Assembly: GCA_012295275.1 (NCBI GenBank)
Contig: CM022678.1
Location: 5,528,559 to 5,548,558 of the forward strand
Length of the DNA stretch: 20,000 nt
Origin: Chrysomallon squamiferum
Lineage: Eukaryota; Mollusca; Gastropoda; Neomphalida; Peltospiridae
Direction of reading: 5' to 3'
The notes beneath the pieces were generated by a model that was not told the DNA's origin, ran no database searches, and saw only the letters and a program-made list of their open reading frames with translations. Position numbers and translations under genes: made by a program. This document shows, in pieces, positions 11,701-18,458 of this stretch. Position 1 is the stretch's first letter. Every line of letters begins with the position of its first letter.

Positions 11701-12856
11701 TTTTTTACCGAATACACTAGTAGGCTGACTGTACTTCATAAACTGGCAAATATTCTTTTCAAGAATAATTAAAATTGTGTTATAAAAAGACTTGAAGATG
11801 AATGATAGTGAAATAATTTAAGCAGAACTGCTTCAAGTAATATGAGTTTAAATTTGGACGACAGATTCAACATAAAGATCACCAACAAAACTTTAAACGT
11901 TTTGCAAAATTTATATCACTGTTGATAGCATGCAGTGTGACTTGATATCAGTAAAGAATATTGTGTTCTGAAACTGAAAACAAAAGAGAATCTGAACTGC
12001 AGTTTTTTGATGTCATAACTCCAAACTGATTTCAGCAAGCTAAAAAATAATAATATCAATACAAATAGGTAACATATTTTATTCTTATAATCAGCTGGGC
12101 TTTAATTTAGTAGTATTAGTTATGCCCAAGTATAAATCACAGACATGGATTCACTCCTAAATATACACACACTACAACCATAGTTGTTTAACTTTACTAA
12201 ATTACTGCTATCAATATAAAACTGAACTGGTTTAAAATCAATTTATTAAGAAAAGTTAGTACATATGTGTGGGAGAGATGAATCTCAAATAAACCAGGCA
12301 AAAAAAGAAATGTAAAGTTGCGAAATTATCGATACTCAAATTACACGAGTTCAGAGTTGTCACAGAACATTTTGAGTTACTTTCTCTTTTTGAAAAACCA
12401 GAAATGAAAAAGGAAAATTCAGATGAACAAGAAAGAAAAAAAAAAAAAAAAAAGCTGATTTAAATTAAATCTTATATAAATACAATGACTATACAGTATG
12501 CTGTACAATTTATTTTTTATTTTTTGTATTACAACAAACATTAATGATTAAAATAGTTGAAATACCGTATGATAATCCCATTAACTGATAAGTATTAAAT
12601 TATTTTTTTTTTTTGAAGCAAGATATCTACAAAAAAATTCTTTAAAACAACGAAAATATGGTTGGAAATATTCGATAACAAATTTTTATTTATATTTGTG
12701 TCTGCTTTGTCCCAAAATGACCTCAGCACACCACGTACATCAGTCGTTGTCGCGTTTTACAAGCCTTGTGTAAAAACAAAAGCTGTTAAATTACCTGTCA
12801 TTTAGTTGATCATCCGTCCCGGGAAGTGGTTGAACGATAAAATGAAGAGAGGTCAT
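501..12856 (-). CDS. ubr5: UBR5/hyd HECT E3 ubiquitin ligase, 5' part, 13 joined exons
   Basis: Family role: UBR5 is a very large, mostly nuclear E3 ligase that recognises N-degrons and orphan subunits and extends K48-linked chains. Seen here: the start codon plus 13 exons at 12856-12795, 11360-11234, 10856-10780, 8941-8819, 6334-6169, 5635-5576, 5163-4929, 3852-3635, 3241-3116, 2632-2522, 1903-1746, 989-878 and 643-501. Every junction is GT-AG and phase-compatible, giving 572 codons plus 2 nt with no stop. Layout: conserved N-terminus ([13 protein letters not shown]), propeller strands ([41 protein letters not shown]), UBA domain at about residues 174-222, then the [12 protein letters not shown] block. 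The family protein is about 2,800 residues, so roughly four fifths, including the UBR box, MLLE and HECT domains, lies past position 1. An in-frame TAA ends 7 nt before the ATG and supports this start. Homology is from remembered family motifs, not from a search. Confidence 0.93.
878..989 (-). CDS. ubr5: UBR5 exon 12 (residues 488-525)
   Basis: The first base completes the Trp codon of exon 11; then [16 protein letters not shown] and a Lys-rich tail match the UBR5 segment after YWWG. The acceptor is TTTTGCAG. The donor is ambiguous: ATG|GTGAAT (end at 878, used here) and GAT|GTGATC (end at 896) are both phase 0 and both would join to VCLR in frame. The 878 choice adds residues VITGSM, which resemble the vertebrate ISSM stretch. 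Confidence 0.85.
1130..1745 (-). repeat. ~41 bp degenerate tandem array at the 5' end of UBR5 intron 11
   Basis: On the gene strand the unit is roughly GTATRTAARYATTGATATTATC followed by AATRCTGCTTATRCTRTCA. The first unit starts exactly at the donor (GTATGTAAACACTGA at 1745) and later units repeat GTATGTAAATATTGA (1695), GTATATAAGTATTGA and similar. Copies diverge by point changes and small indels, and a (TA)n tract at about 1517-1537 interrupts the array. The units contain the near-palindrome TTGATAATATCAA, so each could fold. Roughly 15 copies are discernible. Confidence 0.8.
1746..1903 (-). CDS. ubr5: UBR5 exon 11 (residues 436-487)
   Basis: Translates from [20 protein letters not shown] to [15 protein letters not shown], with the last Trp codon split across the intron. 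It matches the UBR5 propeller strand that ends YWWG. The acceptor is TTTTCAG and the donor is GTATGT, which is also the first word of the adjoining 41 bp array. Length is 158 nt, entering phase 0 and leaving phase 2. Confidence 0.94.
1904..2521 (-). other. UBR5 intron 10
   Basis: 618 bp of AT-rich sequence with an A-run near 2367-2379. No tandem array adjoins its donor (GTGAGT at 2521). No second gene or RNA is seen here. Confidence 0.85.
2522..2632 (-). CDS. ubr5: UBR5 exon 10 (residues 399-435)
   Basis: Translates [19 protein letters not shown] onward to FTESGK, matching the UBR5 stretch NPSLHHPR..LGLTNEKI in which the propeller continues. The acceptor is TTTTTCAG and the donor is AAG|GTGAGT. 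Length is 111 nt, phase 0 at both ends, so this exon could be skipped without shifting the frame. Confidence 0.93.
2633..3115 (-). other. UBR5 intron 9 with (AC)n tract
   Basis: 483 bp. A TA-rich stretch followed by (AC)n at about 2914-2937 and an A-run at 2947-2958 form a compound microsatellite. The donor is GTGAGT and no array adjoins it. Confidence 0.85.
3116..3241 (-). CDS. ubr5: UBR5 exon 9 (residues 357-398)
   Basis: Translates [20 protein letters not shown] through [13 protein letters not shown], the most recognisable UBR5 propeller blade (family: YSELLAVSSKGELYQWKWSE). The acceptor is TTTCAG and the donor is GAT|GTGAGT. Length is 126 nt with phase 0 at both ends. Confidence 0.95.
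3242..3634 (-). other. UBR5 intron 8 with short taggagtaac repeats
   Basis: 393 bp. At 3379-3441 the word aggagtaa(c/a)cc occurs three times at spacings of about 20 bp (ggcaggagtaaccctcccatg, taggagtaaaccacc, taggagtaacccacc). A related copy, tctggtaggagtaac, lies in intron 3 at about 10041. This suggests a small dispersed repeat. Confidence 0.6.
3635..3852 (-). CDS. ubr5: UBR5 exon 8 (residues 284-356)
   Basis: Begins [21 protein letters not shown], the charged Arg/Asp/Glu segment that follows the acidic UBA-adjacent region in UBR5 (family: LERDSELLRERESVLRLRERR). It ends [18 protein letters not shown], matching the family VSLGEDLQWWPD. The acceptor is TTCATCAG and the donor is GTG|GTATGA. 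Length is 218 nt; its first two bases complete a codon begun in exon 7. Confidence 0.93.
3853..4299 (-). other. UBR5 intron 7, acceptor-side part
   Basis: AT-rich single-copy-looking sequence with a T19-type homopolymer run near 3878-3896. No gene or RNA is recognised. The tandem array of this intron lies only at its donor end. Confidence 0.75.
4300..4928 (-). repeat. ~60 bp tandem array at the 5' end of UBR5 intron 7
   Basis: About ten diverged copies. On the gene strand the unit is roughly GTTTGTATTAGATTAGAATC followed by TAATTNTATAGTTAATAATC and an A-rich tail. The first copy begins at the donor itself (GTTTGTTATTTAAGATT at 4928). Later copies start GTTTGTATTAG at 4859 and 4800 and GTATGTATTAG at 4487. 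The palindrome TTAGATTCTAA or TTAGAATCTAA recurs in most units. Confidence 0.85.
4929..5163 (-). CDS. ubr5: UBR5 exon 7, UBA C-terminal half and acidic segment (residues 206-283)
   Basis: Begins [17 protein letters not shown], the last helix of the UBA domain, then an acidic run, then [13 protein letters not shown] and [15 protein letters not shown], all hallmarks of UBR5. The acceptor is TGTTCAG. The donor is G|GTTTGT, a weak U1 match lacking A at +3 and G at +5, and it is the first word of the neighbouring array. Length is 235 nt, leaving one base of a split codon. Confidence 0.95.
5164..5575 (-). other. UBR5 intron 6
   Basis: 412 bp with a (TTTA)n tract at about 5184-5213 and a T-run at 5225-5243 close to the acceptor. 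The donor GTAAGT stands in the near-palindrome GTAAGTAATTTTACTT. No array is present. Confidence 0.85.
5576..5635 (-). CDS. ubr5: UBR5 exon 6, UBA core (residues 186-205)
   Basis: A 60 nt micro-exon encoding [20 protein letters not shown], equivalent to the family [20 protein letters not shown] in the middle of the UBA domain. The acceptor is TTATTTCAG and the donor is ACT|GTAAGT. Phase 0 at both ends, so skipping would keep the frame but remove the UBA core. Confidence 0.95.
5636..6168 (-). other. UBR5 intron 5 with (CA)n tract
   Basis: 533 bp. It holds an imperfect (AC)n tract at about 5835-5876. The donor is GTAGTG, a weak site, and no array is present. No other feature is seen. Confidence 0.85.
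6169..6334 (-). CDS. ubr5: UBR5 exon 5 (residues 131-185)
   Basis: Translates [13 protein letters not shown]..., then a basic Gly/Arg stretch (VGRGRRSG), then [15 protein letters not shown], matching the family PQPVIPASVIPEELISQ that opens the UBA domain. The acceptor is CTGTTACAG; its first base completes a codon from exon 4. The donor is CAG|GTAGTG. The Asn/Gln-rich linker is less conserved than the UBA entry. Confidence 0.94.
6335..7320 (-). other. UBR5 intron 4, acceptor-side part
   Basis: AT-rich sequence with (ATA)n at about 6379-6403 and a long (TTTA)n tract at about 6484-6532. It also holds a 34 bp direct duplication, annotated separately. No coding segment or RNA is recognised. Confidence 0.75.
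6830..6897. repeat. 34 bp direct tandem duplication
   Basis: Two adjacent copies (6830-6863 and 6864-6897) begin gtgtataaatatagatcagt and differ by one base (gatataatg against gatacaatg). This indicates a recent duplication. Confidence 0.9.
7321..7560. repeat. 31 bp minisatellite in UBR5 intron 4
   Basis: The unit tttaatagcaggtatgatga plus tgayagaggag repeats about seven times. The core copies start at 7440, 7471 and 7502 with exact 31 bp spacing and few changes. Flanking copies (7321-7430) are more diverged. It is separate in sequence from the donor-side array of the same intron. Confidence 0.9.
7640..8818 (-). repeat. 110-155 bp composite tandem array at the 5' end of UBR5 intron 4
   Basis: At least six diverged copies. 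Gene-strand landmarks in order are a GGTNTRNG-like start, TTGAAAATCTC, TTGATGTTAGCC, TTGGATTT, TTAAGCTTAT and then GGCCTAAATNTTTTCTGAAAA. Copies start near 8819 (the true donor GGGTGAGT), 8606, 8500, 8343, 8220 and 8066. The copy at 8500 reads GGTAAGT, a perfect donor word. The first copy also contains a (TA)n tract at about 8704-8730. Confidence 0.75.
8819..8941 (-). CDS. ubr5: UBR5 exon 4, divergent linker (residues 89-130)
   Basis: Translates [17 protein letters not shown]...[19 protein letters not shown] when joined to the GT of exon 3. This segment corresponds to the poorly conserved Ser/Gly-rich linker of vertebrate UBR5 and shows little direct similarity. It is supported mainly by phase: acceptor GTTTAG and donor GTGAGT keep the frame open on both sides, while the other two frames contain stops. 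The phases are 2 in and 2 out. Confidence 0.8.
8942..10284 (-). other. UBR5 intron 3, acceptor-side part
   Basis: AT-rich sequence with a short (CAA)n at 9007-9021, a (TTTA)n at 9704-9724 and an A-rich (AAAAT)n-like stretch at 9755-9790. A taggagtaac word near 10050 is shared with intron 8. No gene is recognised. Confidence 0.75.
10285..10779 (-). repeat. 35 bp tandem array at the 5' end of UBR5 intron 3
   Basis: About 13 copies of a unit that on the gene strand reads AAAGTCTAGATTTAACCCAT followed by CACTTGTAAAATATC. The last recognisable copy reaches within about 20 nt of the donor. The exon end AAAGT|GTATG also resembles the unit start AAAGTCTAG, so the terminal copy may include the splice site. 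Confidence 0.85.
10780..10856 (-). CDS. ubr5: UBR5 exon 3 (residues 64-88)
   Basis: Translates [20 protein letters not shown]..., matching family DGRVCRIGFSVQPDRLELGK, a propeller strand. The acceptor is TTTCCAG. I chose the donor AAAGT|GTATGT (end 10780) over AAA|GTGTAT because only the former joins exon 4 in its open frame. Length is 77 nt. Confidence 0.92.
10857..11233 (-). other. UBR5 intron 2
   Basis: 377 bp of A/T-rich sequence with no array next to its donor (CAG|GTAAAT) and no other feature seen. Confidence 0.85.
11234..11360 (-). CDS. ubr5: UBR5 exon 2 (residues 21-63)
   Basis: Translates [20 protein letters not shown]..., then [17 protein letters not shown], matching the family LREVSEKL and KQCVVGPNHAAFLLEDGRV. 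The acceptor is GATTTTCAG and the donor is CAG|GTAAAT. Length is 127 nt; its first base completes the Arg codon begun in exon 1. Confidence 0.95.
11361..12794 (-). other. UBR5 intron 1
   Basis: 1434 bp with T-runs at 11392-11412 and about 11686-11706 and an A-run near 12437-12453. No tandem array adjoins the donor (AG|GTAATT). No coding exon or RNA is recognised. Confidence 0.8.
12795..12856 (-). CDS. ubr5: UBR5 exon 1 (residues 1-20)
   Basis: Translates [20 protein letters not shown], essentially identical to the animal UBR5 N-terminus, which fixes the start codon at 12856-12854. An in-frame TAA ends 7 nt before the ATG. The context AAATG-ACC has A at +4, so it is only a moderate initiation context. 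The donor is AG|GTAATT. Confidence 0.96.
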
Positions 12857-12903
12857 TTCAATTTACATACATGAGAAACAAATTTATAATTAACAAAAAC
12901 CAT
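12853..12903 (-). promoter_or_regulatory. 16-codon upstream ORF overlapping the UBR5 start (ATGA)
   Basis: If the leader is unspliced here, an ATG at 12903 opens [16 protein letters not shown] and stops at TGA (12855-12853), which shares bases with the main ATG. This termination-reinitiation geometry could lower or gate UBR5 translation. Transcription of this stretch is assumed, not shown. Confidence 0.5.
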
Positions 12904-12946
12904 AAATAAGATATTTTCTATGATCGAACGCCTACAGTGCGCTCAA

Positions 12947-12965
12947 TTAAAAAGTCGCCATCTTC
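12947..12965 (-). promoter_or_regulatory. YY1/TISU-like element with MATF mini-ORF
   Basis: The minus strand reads GAAGATGGCGAC at 12965-12954, one mismatch from the TISU consensus SAASATGGCGGC and a good YY1 core (AAGATGGCG). Such elements mark TSS regions of TATA-less housekeeping genes. Its ATG opens only ATG GCG ACT TTT TAA, so it cannot be the main start. It lies about 105 nt upstream of the UBR5 ATG, which is where a promoter or leader is expected. Confidence 0.55.
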
Positions 12966-13758
12966 GTTTTATCTTTTTTTTTTCCTTTCTTCTTATTTGG
13001 TAAATTCCACCCTTTTTTTTTGGAGCGATTCGTCAAGCTTTACTAGAACTATTGACTATATTAATACACCTTTTGGAAACGATAGGCAAATATTATACAC
13101 GATAAATATAGAACATTTCAGTGTTAACCGATTATATTTTGACTTTTTTCTATGTTTAAGTTTCGTGAATGGATGTATAAATGATACATTTATTTTATCA
13201 TTTCCTAGTACTCTAATAATCGGAATAATCGGAAGTGCCTAAATATATTATTTCTCTGTTGCTGATTGTTGAATATTATTTCCCTATATTTATACTGATT
13301 GAATGAATGACTAAGCGAATGGTTGAACAAATGGGTTGTTACCGCGGAAATGAGTGTATAATATATATTTCAACAGCAACAGCAACCACTTCAGAACTAC
13401 TACAACAACAACAAAGGTAACCATTTTATTAAAACGATTGTCGTTACGATAATAATGATCTGATCATTATCATCACCACTATCATCATCATTATTATTAT
13501 CTATATCTATATGCATAATTCTTTCTTTCTTCCTTTCTTTCTCTTCTTCTTTGTTTCATTATTTGTAAATCTGCTACCATAATTATTTGTAAATATCTGC
13601 TAATTATCATCAAACTTATAATAGAAAGCTCAAAATCTAATTTAAAATGTTTAAGAGGTTGCAGAGTAAAATTAATAATTATTCATTATAAGACTGATAA
13701 AAATAAACTTTCAGCGTTTCATATATCTTTAATTGCTTATTTAGTTACATATGATAAA

Positions 13759-13801
<43 letters not shown>

Positions 13802-14355
13802 GGTATAATAATAATAAACCAATAAATTAACATTAACAATAAGTATATTGTTAATAAATATATAATAATTACAACTGAATGACAAAATAATTAAAATATA
13901 ATAAATACATACATAAATAAAATAATTGTGTTCTAGTGAAAATATTAAATGAAAAAACATGCGTTAGATTTAAACATGCACTGAACCAAATTTTAATCTA
14001 GAGTTACCTCGCGTAATTCAGGACGCCACTGATATTTAGAAAATAAAGTATTGAGCGCCGCCTGACGGTAGATTTTATTACATTTTGTATAAATAAATTC
14101 CTTATCAGTTCAATAGTCAGAAAGTTATGGCCGCAGATTGATCCACAGAAACTAAATACGTTTAATAATGACTGACTTATAATATCGATACACTTTACAA
14201 TCATGTAAAGGTAGCAAATAAAAATGCTAAAATTCATCGCGTCGATCGCATTAATATGTCAAAGCACTCAAGCAACAACGTCAAAAAATGGGGATATGAA
14301 GGAATAGTATAAAACTATTCTGCATACTTTGAAGTTATTTATTTAGTTAGTTATA

Positions 14356-14359
<4 letters not shown>
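12966..14359. other. Spacer upstream of UBR5
   Basis: AT-rich DNA between two divergent genes. It includes (CAA)n-like words near 13373-13414, ATC/ATT-rich sequence at 13465-13500, (AAT)n at about 13757-13800 and pyrimidine-rich sequence near 13522-13552. A GC-richer patch with CpGs at 14005-14075 and 14236-14285 stands out. I see no conserved coding exon. Confidence 0.6.
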
Positions 14360-14387
<28 letters not shown>

Positions 14388-14405
14388 CACCGTCCAAACT
14401 TTATT
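14360..14405 (-). other. AATAAA plus poly(A)-like tract (possible retroposed 3' end)
   Basis: On the minus strand AATAAA (14405-14400) is followed 12 nt later by about 28 A residues. That is the spacing of a cleaved and polyadenylated mRNA or SINE/LINE 3' end copied into DNA. No recognisable gene body is found upstream of it on that strand. Confidence 0.35.
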
Positions 14406-14444
14406 AACAAATAAATATAACAACTAAAAAATACTATTTTAAAA

Positions 14445-14545
14445 CAGTGGTTCTCAAATGGGACTGTAATAACCCCCCCCCTGGGGAAGTGGAAAGATCC
14501 AAGAGGTGCGGCAGTAAAGATGAAGAATAGTTGCATAACAAGCAT
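14445..14545 (+). mobile_element. hAT-type DNA transposon terminal region
   Basis: cagtggttctcaaatggg at 14445 fits the terminal inverted repeat of hAT elements of the Charlie/Buster/ZBED type (CAGTGGTTCTCAA). It is followed by the usual C-run, CTGGGG and purine-rich subterminal sequence. The preceding 8 bp, ttttaaaa, fits the hAT target-site form nTnnnnAn. I could not find the matching right end within the window, so the element is truncated or highly decayed. Confidence 0.55.
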
Positions 14546-14599
14546 GCAATTTTTGTATTTTTTTTCTTCTTTTTTTTTTTTTTTTTATCTATATGAAAT

Positions 14600-14601
14600 A
14601 A

Positions 14602-14649
<48 letters not shown>
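14600..14649. repeat. (AAT)n microsatellite
   Basis: About 16 near-perfect AAT units inside the presumed hAT-derived stretch. Confidence 0.9.
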
Positions 14650-14650
<1 letters not shown>

Positions 14651-14707
14651 TTGTTTGTAATGTTTTACTTTGCCAAAATTGAACAATTTTATTTGTATTA
14701 CAGCTTG

Positions 14708-14782
14708 TGACGTCACCAGTCAGGGTCACCAAACGTTATGGTGTGACCCACTTCTCACTAGCTGCGCGCATGGCTATTTATA
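14708..14782 (+). promoter_or_regulatory. Consensus CRE and TATA-like box
   Basis: A perfect TGACGTCA palindrome (14708-14715) lies 60 bp before tatttata (14775-14782), and the flanks are GC-richer with CpGs (tgcgcgc near 14762). It could be the promoter of the hAT-like element that begins at 14445, or chance. The first ATG downstream (14880) opens a 39-codon ORF with no recognised similarity. Confidence 0.3.
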
Positions 14783-15277
14783 GCTCCAATCTGTGACGCT
14801 GCAGTGGTTTGACAGAAACAAAAGTCGTCTGCTGTATCCAACCTACGCTAAACTGTGAAACCTGCCGCTTTTTTATATTATGAATGACAATTTATCAAAT
14901 ATGAAACATGTCGATAAGGCTCGAGGCTATATGTTTGTATCCACTGCATGTTATTTTTGGTCCTGTAATCTAATATACCTATATATTCTAATATTCTAAT
15001 ATAATAAAGATGCAGTTGAATGGATTGATAAAAAAAAAAAAAAAAAAAATGGAAGTGTTGCCATGACATGTGTATGTATTCAGTTAATTATTCATTTTTG
15101 TTTTCATTCCATCATTGTTAATTTTTCTAAATGCTTTATTTCATGATACTTTTGTTTAGTATAATTAACGGAATTGTTGGTGTGGATGATACTGACTATG
15201 AATCGATGCAGTGTACGTTCTGTCCTAAGTGCGAATTATTGTATTTTATTTTATAAATGTTATATTAGTGTAACTGG

Positions 15278-15406
<129 letters not shown>

Positions 15407-15843
15407 AAATAACGCAGAGCGTGCAGAAATGTCAGAAAATGTTGAAGACATATTGTGCACCATGCTCAAGACCATTGAAACGGAGAGTCTACTTGTGTAA
15501 GGTAACGAATGGTTGCTTCATGCTTAATTTCATTCAGTTAAATATGAAAGCTAGGTTCAAGAGCTGTTAAGTGCAAGGCAACTGAAAACAGATACATAAA
15601 GAGAGTCGATACTTCATGCTGTAGAGAATTTTTTTGAAACATTTTTGCTTGACACACTATCATTTTGAGGTCATCAGATTATGGGGGGCGGGGGAGGGGG
15701 AGAAAAAAAAGAACAAAAAAAGGAGCTGTACGTAGTGTGTTTACGGTTCATTATATAATTCACAGTCAACATTTGGTCGAAAAAAGAAACCCTAACTGAC
15801 GATCGACTTTTCAAATCACTTAGCACTGATATCATAGTAGTTA

Positions 15844-15875
<32 letters not shown>

Positions 15876-15884
15876 AAAATCAAG

Positions 15885-16070
15885 GTGCATGATCTCAATT
15901 CGAAACTTTTTCGACAGCTCTGCGTTCTGAATGATGAAGATGCTGTTGTTGCAGACGAAACTAAGACGGAAGTCAAAGGGAAACTGCGTGATCGTTTCTG
16001 TTCTTCTGAGGCTCTGATTCTTTTCTCTGTGATGAACCAAGACACATCAAGCAAGATGCTGCTTATTTGA
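15885..16070 (+). pseudogene. Possible decayed hAT/ZBED transposase fragment
   Basis: A 61-codon ORF with more even base use than its surroundings reads MHDLNSKLFRQLC..., then DETKTEVKGKLRDRF, then EALILFSVMNQDTSSK. The order of a charged Lys/Glu stretch, a (K/R)xRF motif and a hydrophobic stretch before an Asp/Asn-rich turn recalls hAT transposases just before their LDPRFK motif, but that motif is not intact. It lies 1.4 kb inside the hAT-like left end in the same orientation. A (TAAA)n tract interrupts the frame upstream. Similarity is weak and by eye; it may be a chance ORF. Confidence 0.3.
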
Positions 16071-16954
16071 AAACATTAACCGTTACACGAAGTTTGAAAC
16101 TGTTACAGGGACCGACCCTCCATAAACAGCAACGAGAATAACCGATGATGTTCATCAACGGACCTGCTCAATGACGGATTACTATAATAAATAATTAATA
16201 AACGTTATGCATCAAATAATTAACAAAGCGAATACAAAATGAGAAATAAATATTTAACGATTACAATGTTTTGCCTTTGTGCAGTCGTATTTCAAGGGAG
16301 AACTGATTTACACAGTTATTTACAGCCCAGAGTGCATTCGCTAGACAGTTGCCATTAACGACACTATTGTATACGAAAGTAGGTCAACTTTTTCCCGGGT
16401 ATTATTAACTTATTACTAGTACTGTTATTACACCCTTGCTTGAGAAGTGTATTCCCGGGAGAGACGTCATGGCGAAACGAGGAAGTAACAGTGCGTACTG
16501 CAGTTGTTACATAATGAATTTTAGCAGGAAAAGGGATAATATTAAACTTTAACTTATTCAAGCTACTCGGGACAGTGAAGCTTTCGTGTCGTGTACTACA
16601 TGTAATAAGACAGCGAACTGCTTTCTCGGCGCTGTGGGCCTTTCTCGGTGAACTACATCAGCTCAGCGTAGAGAAAACGGAAGCAAACTGCTAGGGCGTG
16701 ATTATAAAGTTTATTCACTTGATACTGCTATCTGTACGAGAAAGACTAATTAAGTGGTTTTTTAAATTATTATTATTATTATTATTATTATTTTTTTTTT
16801 TTTTTTTTTTTTTTTTTGTGAATATTAAAATAAATAAGGTAACGAGGAACTACTGAACTGTTACGGGACTAAAAATACTGTGATGACAAAATCTGTTCTG
16901 TGGATTCGTATTACACTGACGAAAACGGGTATGTAAATAATCACGTTTTCGGGA
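16071..16954 (+). promoter_or_regulatory. Putative promoter and leader of the RING-finger gene
   Basis: GC content and CpG count rise at about 16375-16720 (two CCCGGG words, GACGTC, TCTCGG twice), in contrast with the AT-rich flanks, as expected for a promoter. A (TTA)n plus T-run tract sits at 16770-16817. An ATG at 16469 (gtcATGGCG) opens a 27-codon ORF, MAKRGSNSAYCSCY..., which would act as an upstream ORF if transcribed. No TATA box is evident. Confidence 0.4.
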
Positions 16955-17122
16955 ATGGAGGTAAACGTGAGAAATAAAAATTCCAGCGAAGAAAACGACG
17001 TGACATCCACACTGGACAAATACACGGCTGGTGGACTGTTATGTTCAAACTGCTATGAACGATGTTCAAGCGCACCTAAAATCTTAATGTGTATGCATAC
17101 CTTTTGTGATCGTTGTGAATCG
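16955..17122 (+). CDS. RING-finger gene exon 1 (residues 1-56)
   Basis: Starts MEVNVRNKNSSEEND and reaches GGLLCSNCYERC and CMHTFCDRCES. The ATG context (G at -3 and G at +4) is good, and an in-frame TAA lies at 16934-16936, so this is the first in-frame ATG. The donor TCG|GTAAGT is consensus and the exon ends in phase 0. Reading past the donor gives only Asn and Ser microsatellite codons. Confidence 0.8.
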
Positions 17123-18415
17123 GTAAGTGACAACAATAAAAACAACAACAACAACAACAGTAGTAGTAGTTGTTGTAATTAGTATAAGTGGCAGTAGAGT
17201 AGTATTAAGTAGTGTAAGTATTATGTAGTGGTAGTAGTAGTAGTAGTAGTAGTAGAAGTGGTGGTAGTAATAGCAGCTATAACAGTAAATAAATAAATAA
17301 CAGCAACAGCAACAACAACAACAATAATGATTGATTAATTAATTAATTAATTAACTATATCAAAAAAAAAAGTAAAAGAAAGACGAAATCACACTGGAAT
17401 ATTCGCACAGTTGTGATAAGATGAATCGATAAGTGTTTGTTTAACGGCAGCGTACAGCGTTTTATACAAATAACGATCATGATTGAAGCACACAACTTCA
17501 CTACAGCAATAATAAAACAGAAAAGCCTTTCAGTTAGCAGCAAGTGACGTCTTATATGCACCTTCTCACATATCGCAATTTTTATTATTATCAATTTTTA
17601 TTTATTTTTTGTTTTTTTTTTTAATATAAATGAAACTGGTTGGAATGGAAACGAGCCCAATGGGCTCACAAAAAAGGAGGGTAAACGAAGACTATTTAAT
17701 TATTATTGTTGTAATTTCAGATGTATAAATGTAGTAATGATAGCGGTAACAGAAGCAGCAGTACTAGTAGTATCTAATCTATCAGTAATATATATAAACG
17801 TCCGTGCGTGTGCGTGTGTGTGTATATGTTTATATAGATAGAGAGAGAGAGAGTGAGAGAGAGAGTAAATAAATAAAGCTGATCACTGATAGATAAGCAA
17901 ATATGAAATGATTTTCTTTCTGGTGATAAATGTTCAAACAAAAGTAATGGTAATTAAACCTTTAACAAAAATATCCTCTTTACAATTTATTTTCTTTATA
18001 TACAGTGAAATCTTCCCCCCTTCCTCTTTCACCTATTCCTACTCCTACTTCTTCTTCTTCTTCTTCTTATTATTATTATTATCATCATCATCATCACCAT
18101 CATTATTATGATTATGATTATTATTATCATCATTATTATTATCCTTATCATCATCATCGCCATCATTATTGTTGTTGTTGTTATTAATTTTCACTATTAT
18201 TATTAATATCACCACCATCATCATTTTCATTATCATCATTATTATTAGGATTATCATCATCATCATCATTATCATCATTATTATAATCCTTATCATCATC
18301 ATCACAATCATTATTGTTGTTGTTGTTATTAATTTTCACTATTATTATTAATATCACCACCATCATCATTTTTATTGTCATCATTATTATTAGGATCATC
18401 ATCATCATCATCATA

Positions 18416-18458
<43 letters not shown>

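Noticed and set aside
12937-13242. 101-codon plus-strand ORF upstream of UBR5
   Set aside because: Phe/Ser-rich translation of AT-rich DNA with no recognised motif; it overlaps the UBR5 leader region.
15650-15710. Right end of the hAT-like element, suggested by a G-rich subterminal-like stretch
   Set aside because: No GAGAACCACTG terminus or matching target-site copy was found next to it.
15674-16054. 126-codon minus-strand ORF
   Set aside because: Contains the G-tract, A-runs and a (TTTA)n stretch. Composition is microsatellite-driven and no family motif is seen.
18045-18414. Poly-Asp/Asn and poly-Met ORFs on the minus strand
   Set aside because: Pure translations of triplet repeats in an intron.
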